Below are positions 18,101-26,144 of a stretch of 64,000 bases of DNA, in pieces. The position numbers and the translations under genes are program-made. Source of the DNA: Bordetella parapertussis. GTDB lineage: Bacteria; Pseudomonadota; Gammaproteobacteria; Burkholderiales; Casimicrobiaceae. The stretch covers positions 1 to 64,000 of the forward strand of contig CALQLA020000006.1 in assembly GCA_943331295.2 (NCBI GenBank), given 5' to 3'. Positions within the stretch are counted from its first letter, which is position 1; each line of letters opens with the position of its first letter. Below the pieces are notes generated by a model that worked only from the letters and a program-made list of their open reading frames with translations, searched no databases and was not told where the DNA came from.

Positions 18101-18239
18101 GGAGCCCGCGCGGACGCGGAAGTGCTCCGGGCGATCGCCGCGGCGCGTCCTGTGGAATAATTGACCGTCGAAAGAGTATCACTTCCGCCTCGCCGCCCGC
18201 GGTGCCGCAACGCCCTTCGCTCCCCCTCCCCGACCGTCG

Positions 18240-19733
18240 ATGAACGCCAACCTGTACGCGCTGTTCGAGAACCACTTTCCCACCGCCGGCGAGCCCTGCC
18301 TCGTGATTCCCGACGGCCCGGTGGTGACCTACGACGAGCTCGCGGCCCGCTCGGCGCAGATCGCGCACGCGCTGCTCGCGACCGGGTGCACGCGGGGCGA
18401 CCGGGTGGCCGTGCAGACGGACAAGCACTGGCAGGTGCTCGCGCTCTACCTCGGCTGCCTGCGCGCCGGGCTCGTCTACCTGCCGCTCAACACCGGCTAC
18501 CAGCGCGCGGAACTCGCGTACTTCTTCGGCGATGCCGAACCGCGGGTGATCGTCTGCCGGCCCGATGCGCGGGAGACGATCGAGGCGCTGGCGCCGGGCG
18601 CCGCGGTGTTCACCCTCGACGACGACGGCGGCACGCTCTGCGTCGCCGCGGAGGGCGAGCCCGCGTCGTTCGCGACCGTCGCCTCGGCGCCCGACGACCT
18701 CGCCGCGATCCTCTATACGTCCGGCACCACCGGCCGCTCGAAGGGCGCGATGCTGTCGCACCGCAACCTCGCGTCCAACGCCGTCACGCTGGTCGAGGAG
18801 TGGGGTTTCACCCGCGGCGACGTGCTGCTGCACGCGCTGCCCGTCTACCACGTGCACGGCCTGTTCGTGGCGGTGCACTGCGCGCTGCTGTCGGGCTCGC
18901 GGATGCTGTGGCTGCCGAAGTTCGACGCGGCCGAGGTCGTCGCGCTGCTGCCGCACGCGACCGCGATGATGGGCGTGCCGACGTTCTACACGCGCCTCCT
19001 CGCCGACGCCTCGTTCACGCGCGAGGCGTGCCGCAACCTGCGCCTGTTCGTGTCGGGCTCGGCGCCGCTCCTCGCCGAGACCTTCGACGCGTTCCGCGAG
19101 CGCACCGGGCACGCGATCCTCGAGCGCTACGGGATGACCGAGACCGGGATGAACACGAGCAACCCGCTCGCCGGGCCGCGCCTGTCCGGCACCGTCGGCC
19201 CGCCGCTGCCCGGGGTGGAAATCCGCATCGTCGACGAGGCGGGGGCCCCCGTCGCGCCCGGCGCCATCGGCGCGATTGAGGTCAAGGGACACAACGTCTT
19301 CGCCGGCTACTGGCGGATGCCCGGGAAGACGCGCGAGGAATTCGCCGCCGACGGCTTCTTCCGCACCGGCGACATGGGAACGTGGACGCCCGAAGGCTAC
19401 GTGCGGATCGTCGGCCGGGCGAAGGACCTGATCATCACCGGCGGGCTCAACGTCTACCCGAAGGAAATCGAGGATCGCATCGACCTCATTCCGGGCGTGC
19501 AGGAGAGCGCCGTCATCGGCATCCCCGATCCGGACTTCGGCGAGGCCGTCGCGGCGGTCGTCGTCGCGCGGCCCGGCCATGCGCTGGACGCCGACGCGAT
19601 CATCGCGCTCTTGAAGTCGGAGATCGCGCGCTTCAAGGTGCCCAAGCGCGTCCACATCGTGGCCGACCTGCCGCGCAACGCGATGGGCAAGGTGCAGAAG
19701 AACCTGCTGCGCGATCGCTACGGCGACGCCTGA
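18240..19733 (+). CDS. matB: Malonyl-CoA synthetase (MatB-like)
   Basis: An ANL-superfamily ligase of 497 aa that makes malonyl-CoA from malonate, CoA and ATP. The phosphate-binding loop ILYTSGTTGRSKGA is at about residues 157-170, the aromatic YGMTETGMNTSNP at about 300, and the hinge GYVRIVGRAKDLIITGGLN near 387-405. The catalytic Lys lies in PRNAMGKVQKN near the C-terminus. The N-terminal MNANLYALFE and the NPLAGPRLSGTVGPPLPG segment are typical of MatB. The divergent malonate decarboxylase-like gene supports this call. No signal peptide; cytoplasmic. Confidence 0.85.
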   Translation: MNANLYALFENHFPTAGEPCLVIPDGPVVTYDELAARSAQIAHALLATGCTRGDRVAVQTDKHWQVLALYLGCLRAGLVYLPLNTGYQRAELAYFFGDAEPRVIVCRPDARETIEALAPGAAVFTLDDDGGTLCVAAEGEPASFATVASAPDDLAAILYTSGTTGRSKGAMLSHRNLASNAVTLVEEWGFTRGDVLLHALPVYHVHGLFVAVHCALLSGSRMLWLPKFDAAEVVALLPHATAMMGVPTFYTRLLADASFTREACRNLRLFVSGSAPLLAETFDAFRERTGHAILERYGMTETGMNTSNPLAGPRLSGTVGPPLPGVEIRIVDEAGAPVAPGAIGAIEVKGHNVFAGYWRMPGKTREEFAADGFFRTGDMGTWTPEGYVRIVGRAKDLIITGGLNVYPKEIEDRIDLIPGVQESAVIGIPDPDFGEAVAAVVVARPGHALDADAIIALLKSEIARFKVPKRVHIVADLPRNAMGKVQKNLLRDRYGDA

Positions 19734-19739
19734 GCCCGG

Positions 19740-20405
19740 TTACCCGCGGCGGGCGATGATCCCGGCCGCCAGCGCCGCCGCCGCCGCCGGGTCGACCGCC
19801 GCCAGCGTGCCGCCTTCCACCGCCCGGATGCCGGCCTCGGTGACGATGAAGTCCATCGGGATGTCGTGCGGCTGCGGGTGGATCGTCGGCAGGCGCGCGG
19901 CTTCCGTGCCGACGCCGACGGCGAGCGGGCGGGGACGGGCCGCCGCCAGCGTGCGGTCGAAGTAGCCGCCGCCGTAGCCCAGCCGATACCCCTGCCCGTC
20001 GAACCCGACCACCGGCACCAGCGCGACCGCGGGCACGACGAGACCGGTGCCGACGGGCGCCGGGATGCCCAGCGCGCCCGCCGCCATCGGCGCCCCCGGC
20101 CACCACTGGCGGAACTGCAGCGGGCACCCCTTGCCGGCGACCTCGGGCAGCGCGGCGACCGCGCCCCGCCGCCGGAACGCGTACACGGCGAAGCGGACGT
20201 CGACCTCGCCGCGGTAGGGCCAGCAGAACGCCACGATCCCGCCCGGCGGCGGCGCAAAGGCGGCTTCGATCAGCGCATTGACGGCGGCACCTGCCGCGCG
20301 CCGGTCCGCGGTATCGGCAGCCTCGCGCCGCGCGATCAATTCGACGCGCATCGAGCGGCGCCAGGCGTTGACCGCGGGCCAGTCGGCGTTCGTTCCGGGG
20401 ACCAT
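19740..20405 (-). CDS. 5-formyltetrahydrofolate cyclo-ligase
   Basis: Converts 5-formyl-THF to 5,10-methenyl-THF with ATP, returning a dead-end folate to the C1 pool. The 221-aa protein ends with the family motif LGYGGGYFDRTLA and has VVPAVALVPVVGFDGQGYRLG before it. ATG 20405 is used; TTG 20414 is an alternative. It follows the LysR gene with a gap of about 10 bp, so the two are probably co-transcribed. In many proteobacteria this gene lies next to zapA and 6S RNA; here it sits beside the oxalate/C1 cluster instead, which hints at a link with formyl-folate metabolism. Confidence 0.9.
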   Translation of the reverse strand: MVPGTNADWPAVNAWRRSMRVELIARREAADTADRRAAGAAVNALIEAAFAPPPGGIVAFCWPYRGEVDVRFAVYAFRRRGAVAALPEVAGKGCPLQFRQWWPGAPMAAGALGIPAPVGTGLVVPAVALVPVVGFDGQGYRLGYGGGYFDRTLAAARPRPLAVGVGTEAARLPTIHPQPHDIPMDFIVTEAGIRAVEGGTLAAVDPAAAAALAAGIIARRG

Positions 20406-20414
20406 GGCCCGCAA

Positions 20415-21383
20415 CTATGCCCGTTTTTCGCGCGCCGCGCGTCGCGCCGCCCGCGGGGGCGCGATCCGGACCTGGGTGATCTTCTCGATCAGCAAGGCGC
20501 CTTCGTCGCGCAGGAACTCGCTGAACGCGAGCGCGACCGGCGGCAGGCGCTTGTTCCTGCGGTGCACGACGTACCAGTTCAGCATCAGCGGGAACCCCTG
20601 CACGTCGAGGACGGCCAGGCTGCCGTCGCGCATCTCCTTGCCGATCGTGTGCGCCGACAGCACGCTGATGCCCATGCCGGCGACGACCGCCTGCTTGATC
20701 ATCTCGGTGCTGTGGATCTCCATCGCGATGTTGAGCTTCGCGAGGCGCCGGCCGAACGCCTGCTCCATCGAGTTCCACGTGTCGGAGCCGCGCTCGCGCA
20801 CGACGAAGCGCTCCCGCGAAAGCGTCGCGAACGAAATCTTCCGCTCCTTGGACAGCGGGTGGCCGGGCGCAGCGACGATCACGTAGGGATGCGGCGCGAA
20901 TGCCGCGGCGACGGTGTCGGGGCCCTCGGGCGGGCGCACCATGATCGCGAGGTCGGTGAGGTTGTCTGCCATCTGCCGCAGGAGCTCCTCGCGATTGTGG
21001 ACCGCGAGGTTCAGCGACACGCCGGGGTGCCGGCCGGTGAACTCGGCGAGGAGACGCGGAAAGAAATAGTCGCCGGCGCTGATCACCGCGACGTTGAGGC
21101 GGCCGCCCGAGACACCCTTGTGCCGGTCCATCGCCGCCTCGGCCTCGCGGAACTGCTCGATGATGTCCCGGCCGTGCCCGAGGAGCTCGAGGCCCGCCGG
21201 GGTCAGGTAGACCTTCTTGCCGAGGTGCTCGAACAGCGGCACGCCGGCGTGCGTCGACAGCTGCTTCACCTGCGTCGACACCGCCGGCTGCGTCAGGTGC
21301 AGTTCCTCCGCGGCGCGCGAGAAGCTGAGGTGGCGCGCGACCGCCTCGAAGATCTTGAGTTGCCGCAATGTGGCGTTCTTCAT
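20415..21383 (-). CDS. LysR-family transcriptional regulator
   Basis: A DNA-binding regulator of 322 aa. The N-terminal winged helix-turn-helix (residues 1-60) contains ATLRQLKIFEAVARHLSFSRAAEEL and QPAVSTQVKQLS. The co-inducer domain follows, with FVVRERGSDTWNSMEQAF. The N-terminus resembles CbbR-type members. It is divergent from tctC across about 256 bp that holds a T-N11-A-type dyad, so it probably controls the importer and the oxalate genes. The inducer is unknown. Confidence 0.93.
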   Translation of the reverse strand: MKNATLRQLKIFEAVARHLSFSRAAEELHLTQPAVSTQVKQLSTHAGVPLFEHLGKKVYLTPAGLELLGHGRDIIEQFREAEAAMDRHKGVSGGRLNVAVISAGDYFFPRLLAEFTGRHPGVSLNLAVHNREELLRQMADNLTDLAIMVRPPEGPDTVAAAFAPHPYVIVAAPGHPLSKERKISFATLSRERFVVRERGSDTWNSMEQAFGRRLAKLNIAMEIHSTEMIKQAVVAGMGISVLSAHTIGKEMRDGSLAVLDVQGFPLMLNWYVVHRRNKRLPPVALAFSEFLRDEGALLIEKITQVRIAPPRAARRAAREKRA

Positions 21384-21408
21384 CGCCCGAGCGTCCCTGA
21401 TTCATAAT

Positions 21409-21430
21409 TGATACGTTATGGATACTATCA
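21409..21430. promoter_or_regulatory. Candidate LysR-type binding site
   Basis: TGATA-N12-TATCA is a dyad in a short A/T-rich patch starting 26 bp from the LysR start codon. It overlaps the divergent promoter region of lysR and tctC. Its position and T-N11-A form fit autoregulation plus activation of tctC. Confidence 0.5.
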
Positions 21431-21639
21431 AAAACTATAACTGGTTACGATGGTAAGCGCGGCCTAGGATGACTGCCGCGACGGCCGCCCCCAGAAGCGG
21501 CGTCGCCCCCGATTTCAAGCGCGAGGTATTGGAGTACGATGCCCCTGCGCAAAGCGCAGCGACGCGGCGCAACGGGATCGCCGTCCGGGTCGTTCGCCCG
21601 CCGGGGGTCCACCGGATCGGAGTAATTGGAGGAGTGAGA

Positions 21640-22689
21640 ATGGAACTTCATATCGCAGCGAAGCAGGCCCGCGGCGGGCCCGTCCTGGCCCGGTGGATGC
21701 GGGTCGCCGCCGGCGTTGCATGCGCCTCGCTGGCAGGCATCGTCCCCGCGGCGGCAGCCGGCTGGGAACCGACCAAGCCGGTCGAGTTCGTCGTCCCCGC
21801 CGGCACCGGCGGCGGCGCGGACCAGATGGCGCGGCTCCTGCAGGGCGTCATCACCAAGAACAACCTGATGAAGCAGCCGCTCATCGTCGTCAACAAGTCG
21901 GGCGGCGCCGGCGCCGAGGGCTTCCTGTCGGTGAAGGACGCCAAGGGCGATCCGTACAAGATCATCATCACGCTGTCGAACCTGTTCACGACGCCTCTGG
22001 CCACCGGCGTGCCCTTCAGCTGGAAGGACATGACGCCGGTTGCGATGCTGGCGCTCGACCAGTTCGTGCTGTGGGTCAACGCCGACAGCCCGTACAAGAC
22101 CGCCAAGGAGTACCTCGACGCGGTGAAGGCCGCGGGCCCGAACAAGTTCAAGATGGGCGGCACCGGCTCGAAGCAGGAGGACCAGATCATCACGGTCGCC
22201 ATCGAGAAGGCGCTGCCGGGCACCAAGTTCATCTACATCCCGTTCAAGGGCGGCGGCGACGTCGCAGTCCAGCTCGTCGGCAAGCACATCGACTCCACGG
22301 TCAACAACCCGATCGAGGCGGTGGCGCAATGGCGCGCCGGGCAGCTGCGGCCCCTGTGCGTGTTCGACGACGAGCGGATGCCCTACAAGGCCAAGGTCAC
22401 CGACAAGATGTCGTGGAACGACATCCCGCCCTGCAAGCAGTCGGGCGTCCCGGTCGACTACCTGATGCTGCGCGGCATCTTCATGCCGGCCGGCGTGACC
22501 AAGGAACAGGTCGAGTTCTACGTCGACCTGTTCAAGAAGGTCCGCGAGACCGCGGACTGGAAGAAGTTCATGGAAGACGGCGCCTTCAATACGACGTTCA
22601 TGAGCGGCCCGGAATTCACGAAGTGGGTCGAGACGGCCGAGACCACGCATCGCGAGCTGATGCGCGAGGCGGGATTCCTCGCCAAGTAG
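21640..22689 (+). CDS. tctC: Tripartite tricarboxylate transporter substrate-binding protein (Bug family)
   Basis: The periplasmic receptor of a TctCBA importer, 349 aa. ATG 21640 follows GGAGGAG; the frame remains open further upstream but without a better site. A signal peptide (ARWMRVAAGVACASLAG) ends near AAAAGWEP. The Bug family blocks are present: PVEFVVPAGTGGGADQMARLL, NKSGGAGAEGF, KMGGTGSKQEDQI and the FKGGGDVAVQLVGKHID loop that caps the ligand. Family members bind small di- and tricarboxylates. With oxalate enzymes downstream, oxalate or another C2-C4 acid is the likely ligand; this is inference. Confidence 0.92.
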   Translation: MELHIAAKQARGGPVLARWMRVAAGVACASLAGIVPAAAAGWEPTKPVEFVVPAGTGGGADQMARLLQGVITKNNLMKQPLIVVNKSGGAGAEGFLSVKDAKGDPYKIIITLSNLFTTPLATGVPFSWKDMTPVAMLALDQFVLWVNADSPYKTAKEYLDAVKAAGPNKFKMGGTGSKQEDQIITVAIEKALPGTKFIYIPFKGGGDVAVQLVGKHIDSTVNNPIEAVAQWRAGQLRPLCVFDDERMPYKAKVTDKMSWNDIPPCKQSGVPVDYLMLRGIFMPAGVTKEQVEFYVDLFKKVRETADWKKFMEDGAFNTTFMSGPEFTKWVETAETTHRELMREAGFLAK

Positions 22690-22708
22690 TCCGCCGAAAG
22701 GGACGCCG

Positions 22709-22729
22709 GCCGGCGCCAAACGCGCCGGC
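22709..22729. promoter_or_regulatory. Intercistronic hairpin after tctC
   Basis: Perfect 8-bp arms GCCGGCGC and GCGCCGGC flank a 5-nt loop. There is no T-tract. Such a structure could protect the 3' end of tctC mRNA and raise binding-protein levels over TctB and TctA. Confidence 0.5.
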
Positions 22730-22794
22730 GCGGGGTCCCCGCGCGGCCGGCGCGCCGCCGAGCCTTTCTTCCCGCACCGCCACCGGTAACTGAC

Positions 22795-23346
22795 ATGAAT
22801 GAAGACGAATCCGCCGGCGCCGCCGCCGGCATCTCGACACGCACCGTCGAAATCGTGGTCGCGGTGCTGCTGTTCGCATTCGGCGCGGTCGTCGTCTACG
22901 ACAGCCACCGGCTGGGCTCGACCTGGGGCAGCGACGGCCCGGAGGCGGGCTACTTCCCGTTCTACATCGGCGCCTTCATCTGCATCTCGGCCGCGGTGAC
23001 GCTGGGCCAGGTGCTGTTCGACGACTGGAAGCGCCGGCAGCAGCGGTTCACTGGCGCCGTCGAGTGCAAGCGCAACGAGTTCGTCGGACGGGAGCCGCTG
23101 AAGCAGGTGCTGTCCGTGCTGCTCCCGGCGCTCGTCTACGTTGCATTCGTGCAGGTGATCGGCATCTACGTCGCGTCGGCCGTGTACATCGCCATCTTCA
23201 TGGTGTGGCTCGGCAAGTACAGCTGGGGCAAGAGCGCGGCGGTCGGGCTGGCGGTGGTCGCCAGCATCTTCGTGCTGTTCGAGGTGTGGTTCAAGGTGCC
23301 GCTGTACAAGGGCATCGTCGATCCGCTCGCCTTCCTGGGCTACTGA
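22795..23346 (+). CDS. tctB: Tripartite tricarboxylate transporter small membrane protein
   Basis: The small membrane subunit of the TctCBA importer, 183 aa. Four hydrophobic segments are visible: IVVAVLLFAFGAVVVYD, then YFPFYIGAFICISAAVTLG, then VLSVLLPALVYVAFVQVIGIY and AAVGLAVVASIFVLFEVWF. The G-PEAGYFPFY motif is typical. It lies between tctC and tctA in the usual order. No binding function is known for this subunit alone; it pairs with TctA. Confidence 0.9.
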   Translation: MNEDESAGAAAGISTRTVEIVVAVLLFAFGAVVVYDSHRLGSTWGSDGPEAGYFPFYIGAFICISAAVTLGQVLFDDWKRRQQRFTGAVECKRNEFVGREPLKQVLSVLLPALVYVAFVQVIGIYVASAVYIAIFMVWLGKYSWGKSAAVGLAVVASIFVLFEVWFKVPLYKGIVDPLAFLGY

Positions 23347-23404
23347 GGCGCGCGGCGCCCCGGCACAACCTCCCCGCACGCGAACACTTCCACGAGGTTT
23401 TCCC

Positions 23405-24895
23405 TTGGTCGAACTCGGCGCACTGTTCCACGGATTCGCGGTCGTCCTCACGCCGTTCAACATGCTGCTGATGATGATCGGCATCGTGCTGGGCGTCATC
23501 ATCGGCGTCCTTCCCGGCCTGGGCGGCGCCAACGGCGTCGCGATCCTGCTGCCCCTCACCTTCACGATGCCGCCGACGTCGGCGATCATCATGCTCTCCT
23601 GCATCTACTGGGGCGCGCTGTTCGGCGGCGCGATCACGTCGATCCTGTTCAACATCCCGGGGGAGCCCTGGTCGGTCGCGACCACGTTCGACGGCTACCC
23701 GATGGCCCAGCAGGGCCGCGCCGGCGAGGCGTTGACCGCGGCGTTCACGTCGTCGTTCGTCGGCGCGTTCTTCGCGGTCGTGATGATCACGTTCCTGGCG
23801 CCGATGGTCGCCAAGTTCGCACTCCAGTTCGGCCCCCCGGAGTTCTTCGCCGTCTACCTGCTCACGTTCTGCAGCTTCATCGGGATGGGCAAGGGCTCGG
23901 CGTGGAAGACGCTGGCCGCGATGATGCTGGGCTTCGCGCTGGCCGCGGTCGGCATGGACACCGTCACCGGCCAGCTGCGGCTCACCTTCGGCATCGGCGA
24001 GCTGATGCGCGGCTTCGACTTCCTGATCGCGGTGATCGGGCTGTTCGGCATCGGCGAGATTCTGCTGTCGATGGAGGAAGGCCTGTCCTTCACCGGCAAG
24101 AGCGCGAAGATCGATCTCAAGGTGGTGATCACGACGTGGAAGCAGCTGCCGAAGTACTGGGCGACGTCGCTGCGCAGCACGCTGGTCGGCATCTGGATGG
24201 GGATCACCCCCGGCGGCGCGACCCCGGCATCGTTTATGGGCTACGGCATCGCGAAGCGGATGTCGAAGAACGGTGCCAATTTCGGCAAGGGCGAGATCGA
24301 GGGCGTGATCGCGCCGGAAACCGCGGCGCACGCGGCCGGCACCAGTGCGCTGCTGCCGATGCTGGCGCTGGGCATCCCCGGCTCGCCGACAGCGGCCGTG
24401 CTGCTGGGCGGGCTGCTGATCTGGGGCCTCCAGCCAGGGCCCCTGCTGTTCGTCGAGCAGAAGGACTTCGTCTGGGGCCTCATCGCCAGCATGTACCTCG
24501 GCAACCTCGCGGGGCTCATCGTGGTGCTGACCTGCGTCCCGCTGTTCGCGGCGATCCTGCGCATCCCGTTCTCGATCATCGCGCCGGTGATCATCGTGAT
24601 CTGCGCGATCGGCGCCTACACCGTCCACAACGCGATGCTCGACATCTGGCTGATGCTGCTGTTCGGCGTCGTCGGCTACGTCTTCAAGAAGCTCGACTAC
24701 CCGCTCGCGCCGCTGGTGCTGGCGCTGGTGCTGGGGGACCGGGCCGAGGATTCGTTCCGACAGACGATGCTGATGTCGCAGGGCGAGGTCAGCATCTTCT
24801 ACGCCAACTGGCTGGTCGGCGGCATCACGACGCTCGCGCTGGTGATGCTGTTCTGGCCGCTGGCGTCGAAAGTGATCGGAAAGCTGCGCGGCTAG
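23405..24895 (+). CDS. tctA: Tripartite tricarboxylate transporter large permease
   Basis: The large membrane subunit, 496 aa, with about 12 hydrophobic segments and conserved loops GVLPGLGGANGVAILLPLTF and GITPGGATPASFMGYGIAKR. Uptake in this family is thought to be ion-coupled. Translation probably starts at TTG 23405 after a weak GAGG. The stop codon TAG (24893-24895) is made of the target TA duplicated by the IS630 insertion plus the first base of the element. Without the insertion the sequence would also read TAG, so the protein is intact. Confidence 0.93.
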   Translation: MVELGALFHGFAVVLTPFNMLLMMIGIVLGVIIGVLPGLGGANGVAILLPLTFTMPPTSAIIMLSCIYWGALFGGAITSILFNIPGEPWSVATTFDGYPMAQQGRAGEALTAAFTSSFVGAFFAVVMITFLAPMVAKFALQFGPPEFFAVYLLTFCSFIGMGKGSAWKTLAAMMLGFALAAVGMDTVTGQLRLTFGIGELMRGFDFLIAVIGLFGIGEILLSMEEGLSFTGKSAKIDLKVVITTWKQLPKYWATSLRSTLVGIWMGITPGGATPASFMGYGIAKRMSKNGANFGKGEIEGVIAPETAAHAAGTSALLPMLALGIPGSPTAAVLLGGLLIWGLQPGPLLFVEQKDFVWGLIASMYLGNLAGLIVVLTCVPLFAAILRIPFSIIAPVIIVICAIGAYTVHNAMLDIWLMLLFGVVGYVFKKLDYPLAPLVLALVLGDRAEDSFRQTMLMSQGEVSIFYANWLVGGITTLALVMLFWPLASKVIGKLRG

Positions 24896-26045
24896 TGTAG
24901 TGATTCGTAATTAATAGACTATTTATGACCTGCCGAATCCAAGGTGTATACGATGCACTTTGGAGGCGGGGATGCGAAAGGCGACGGCGATTGAACTGGA
25001 CGACGCACAGCGGGATAAGCTGGTGAAGCTGGCGCAATCGAATACGACCGAAGTGCGGTTGGCGCGGCGCGCCAGCACCGTGCTGCTGGCGGCGGACGGG
25101 CTGGATAATCACCGCATCGGCGAGTTGCTCGGCGTTGGTCGGATTCAGGCGGGACGTTGGCGTGAGCGTTATGCGATCGGCGGATTGAAAGCCATCGAGC
25201 AAGATCTGCCGCGCGGCGGGCGCAAGCCCAAGATCGACCCGGCCGAGATCGTGCGCCTGACCAAGCCGGAGGGTGCGACCCAGTGGAGCACGCGGAGCTT
25301 GGCGGCGGTGGTCGGCGTAAGCGACACCGCGATCCAGCGCATTTGGAGCGCGCGTGGTTTGAAGCCGCATCGGGTCAAGCGCTTCAAGGTGTCGCGCGAT
25401 CCCAGGTTTGTCGAGAAGCACGAAGACATCGTCGGGTTGTACATGGCGCCGCCCGAGCACGCGCTGGTGCTCTGTTGCGATGAGAAGAGCCAAGTGCAGG
25501 CGCCGGATCGAACCCAGCCGGGCTTGCCTATGAAGCCGGGTCGTGCGGCCACCATGACCCACGACTACAAGCGCAACGGTACCACCACGCTGTTTGCCGC
25601 CATGAATAGGCTCGACGGCTCGGTCATCTCGCACTGCGAGCAGCGCCACCGCCATGTCGAGTGGCTCGTCTTCCTGCGCCAGATCAACCGCGAAACGCCG
25701 CAAGACAAGTCCCTTCATCTGATCTGCGACAACTACGCCACGCACAAGCATCCGAAGGTCAAGGAGTGGCTGGCCGAGCATCCACGCTTCCAAGTTCATT
25801 TCACCCCGACCTCGGCGTCCTGGCTCAACATGGTCGAGCGGTTCTTCCGCGATATCACGACCCGGCGCTTGCGCAACGGCGTGTTTCGCAGCGTCCCGGA
25901 ACTGACCGCTGCCATCAAGGAGTACATCGTCGCGCATAACGAAAATCCAAAGCCGTTCGTCTGGGCCGCCAGGGCTCACGACATCCTCGCCAAGGTGATT
26001 CGCGCCAATCGCAAGTTAAGTTCCAAACAGAACGAAGCACTACAC
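24895..26045 (+). mobile_element. IS630-family insertion sequence, 1151 bp, intact
   Basis: The element is flanked by TA (24893-24894 and 26046-26047), the TA duplication typical of IS630. Imperfect terminal inverted repeats begin GTGTAGTGATTCGT on the left and GTGTAGTGCTTCGT on the right (13 of 14 identical) at 24895-24908 and 26032-26045. Its base composition is visibly lower in G+C than the neighbours. It separates tctCBA from oxc, frc and the formate genes, so it may change read-through transcription. Confidence 0.93.
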
Positions 26046-26048
26046 TAG
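24972..26048 (+). CDS. IS630-family transposase
   Basis: A single-frame DDE transposase of 358 aa. The N-terminus is a helix-turn-helix region (RLARRASTVLLAADGLDNHRI...). The catalytic acids lie in VLCCDEKSQVQA, in LICDNYATHKHPKV and in SWLNMVERFFRDI. ATG 24972 is chosen since GGAGG lies 5 bp upstream. The stop codon TAG (26046-26048) is outside the element: it is made by the duplicated target TA plus the flanking G, so the reading frame ends correctly only because of the insertion site. The gene appears intact, so the element could still be active. Confidence 0.95.
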   Translation: MRKATAIELDDAQRDKLVKLAQSNTTEVRLARRASTVLLAADGLDNHRIGELLGVGRIQAGRWRERYAIGGLKAIEQDLPRGGRKPKIDPAEIVRLTKPEGATQWSTRSLAAVVGVSDTAIQRIWSARGLKPHRVKRFKVSRDPRFVEKHEDIVGLYMAPPEHALVLCCDEKSQVQAPDRTQPGLPMKPGRAATMTHDYKRNGTTTLFAAMNRLDGSVISHCEQRHRHVEWLVFLRQINRETPQDKSLHLICDNYATHKHPKVKEWLAEHPRFQVHFTPTSASWLNMVERFFRDITTRRLRNGVFRSVPELTAAIKEYIVAHNENPKPFVWAARAHDILAKVIRANRKLSSKQNEALH

Positions 26049-26144
26049 CGACGTCCAAGCCGCCGTCCCGGAATCGATCGCGGGCTGCGCTCGACGGACG
26101 CCGCGACCGGACCCATTCGAAAGTCATCGAGGAGGACAGGAACC

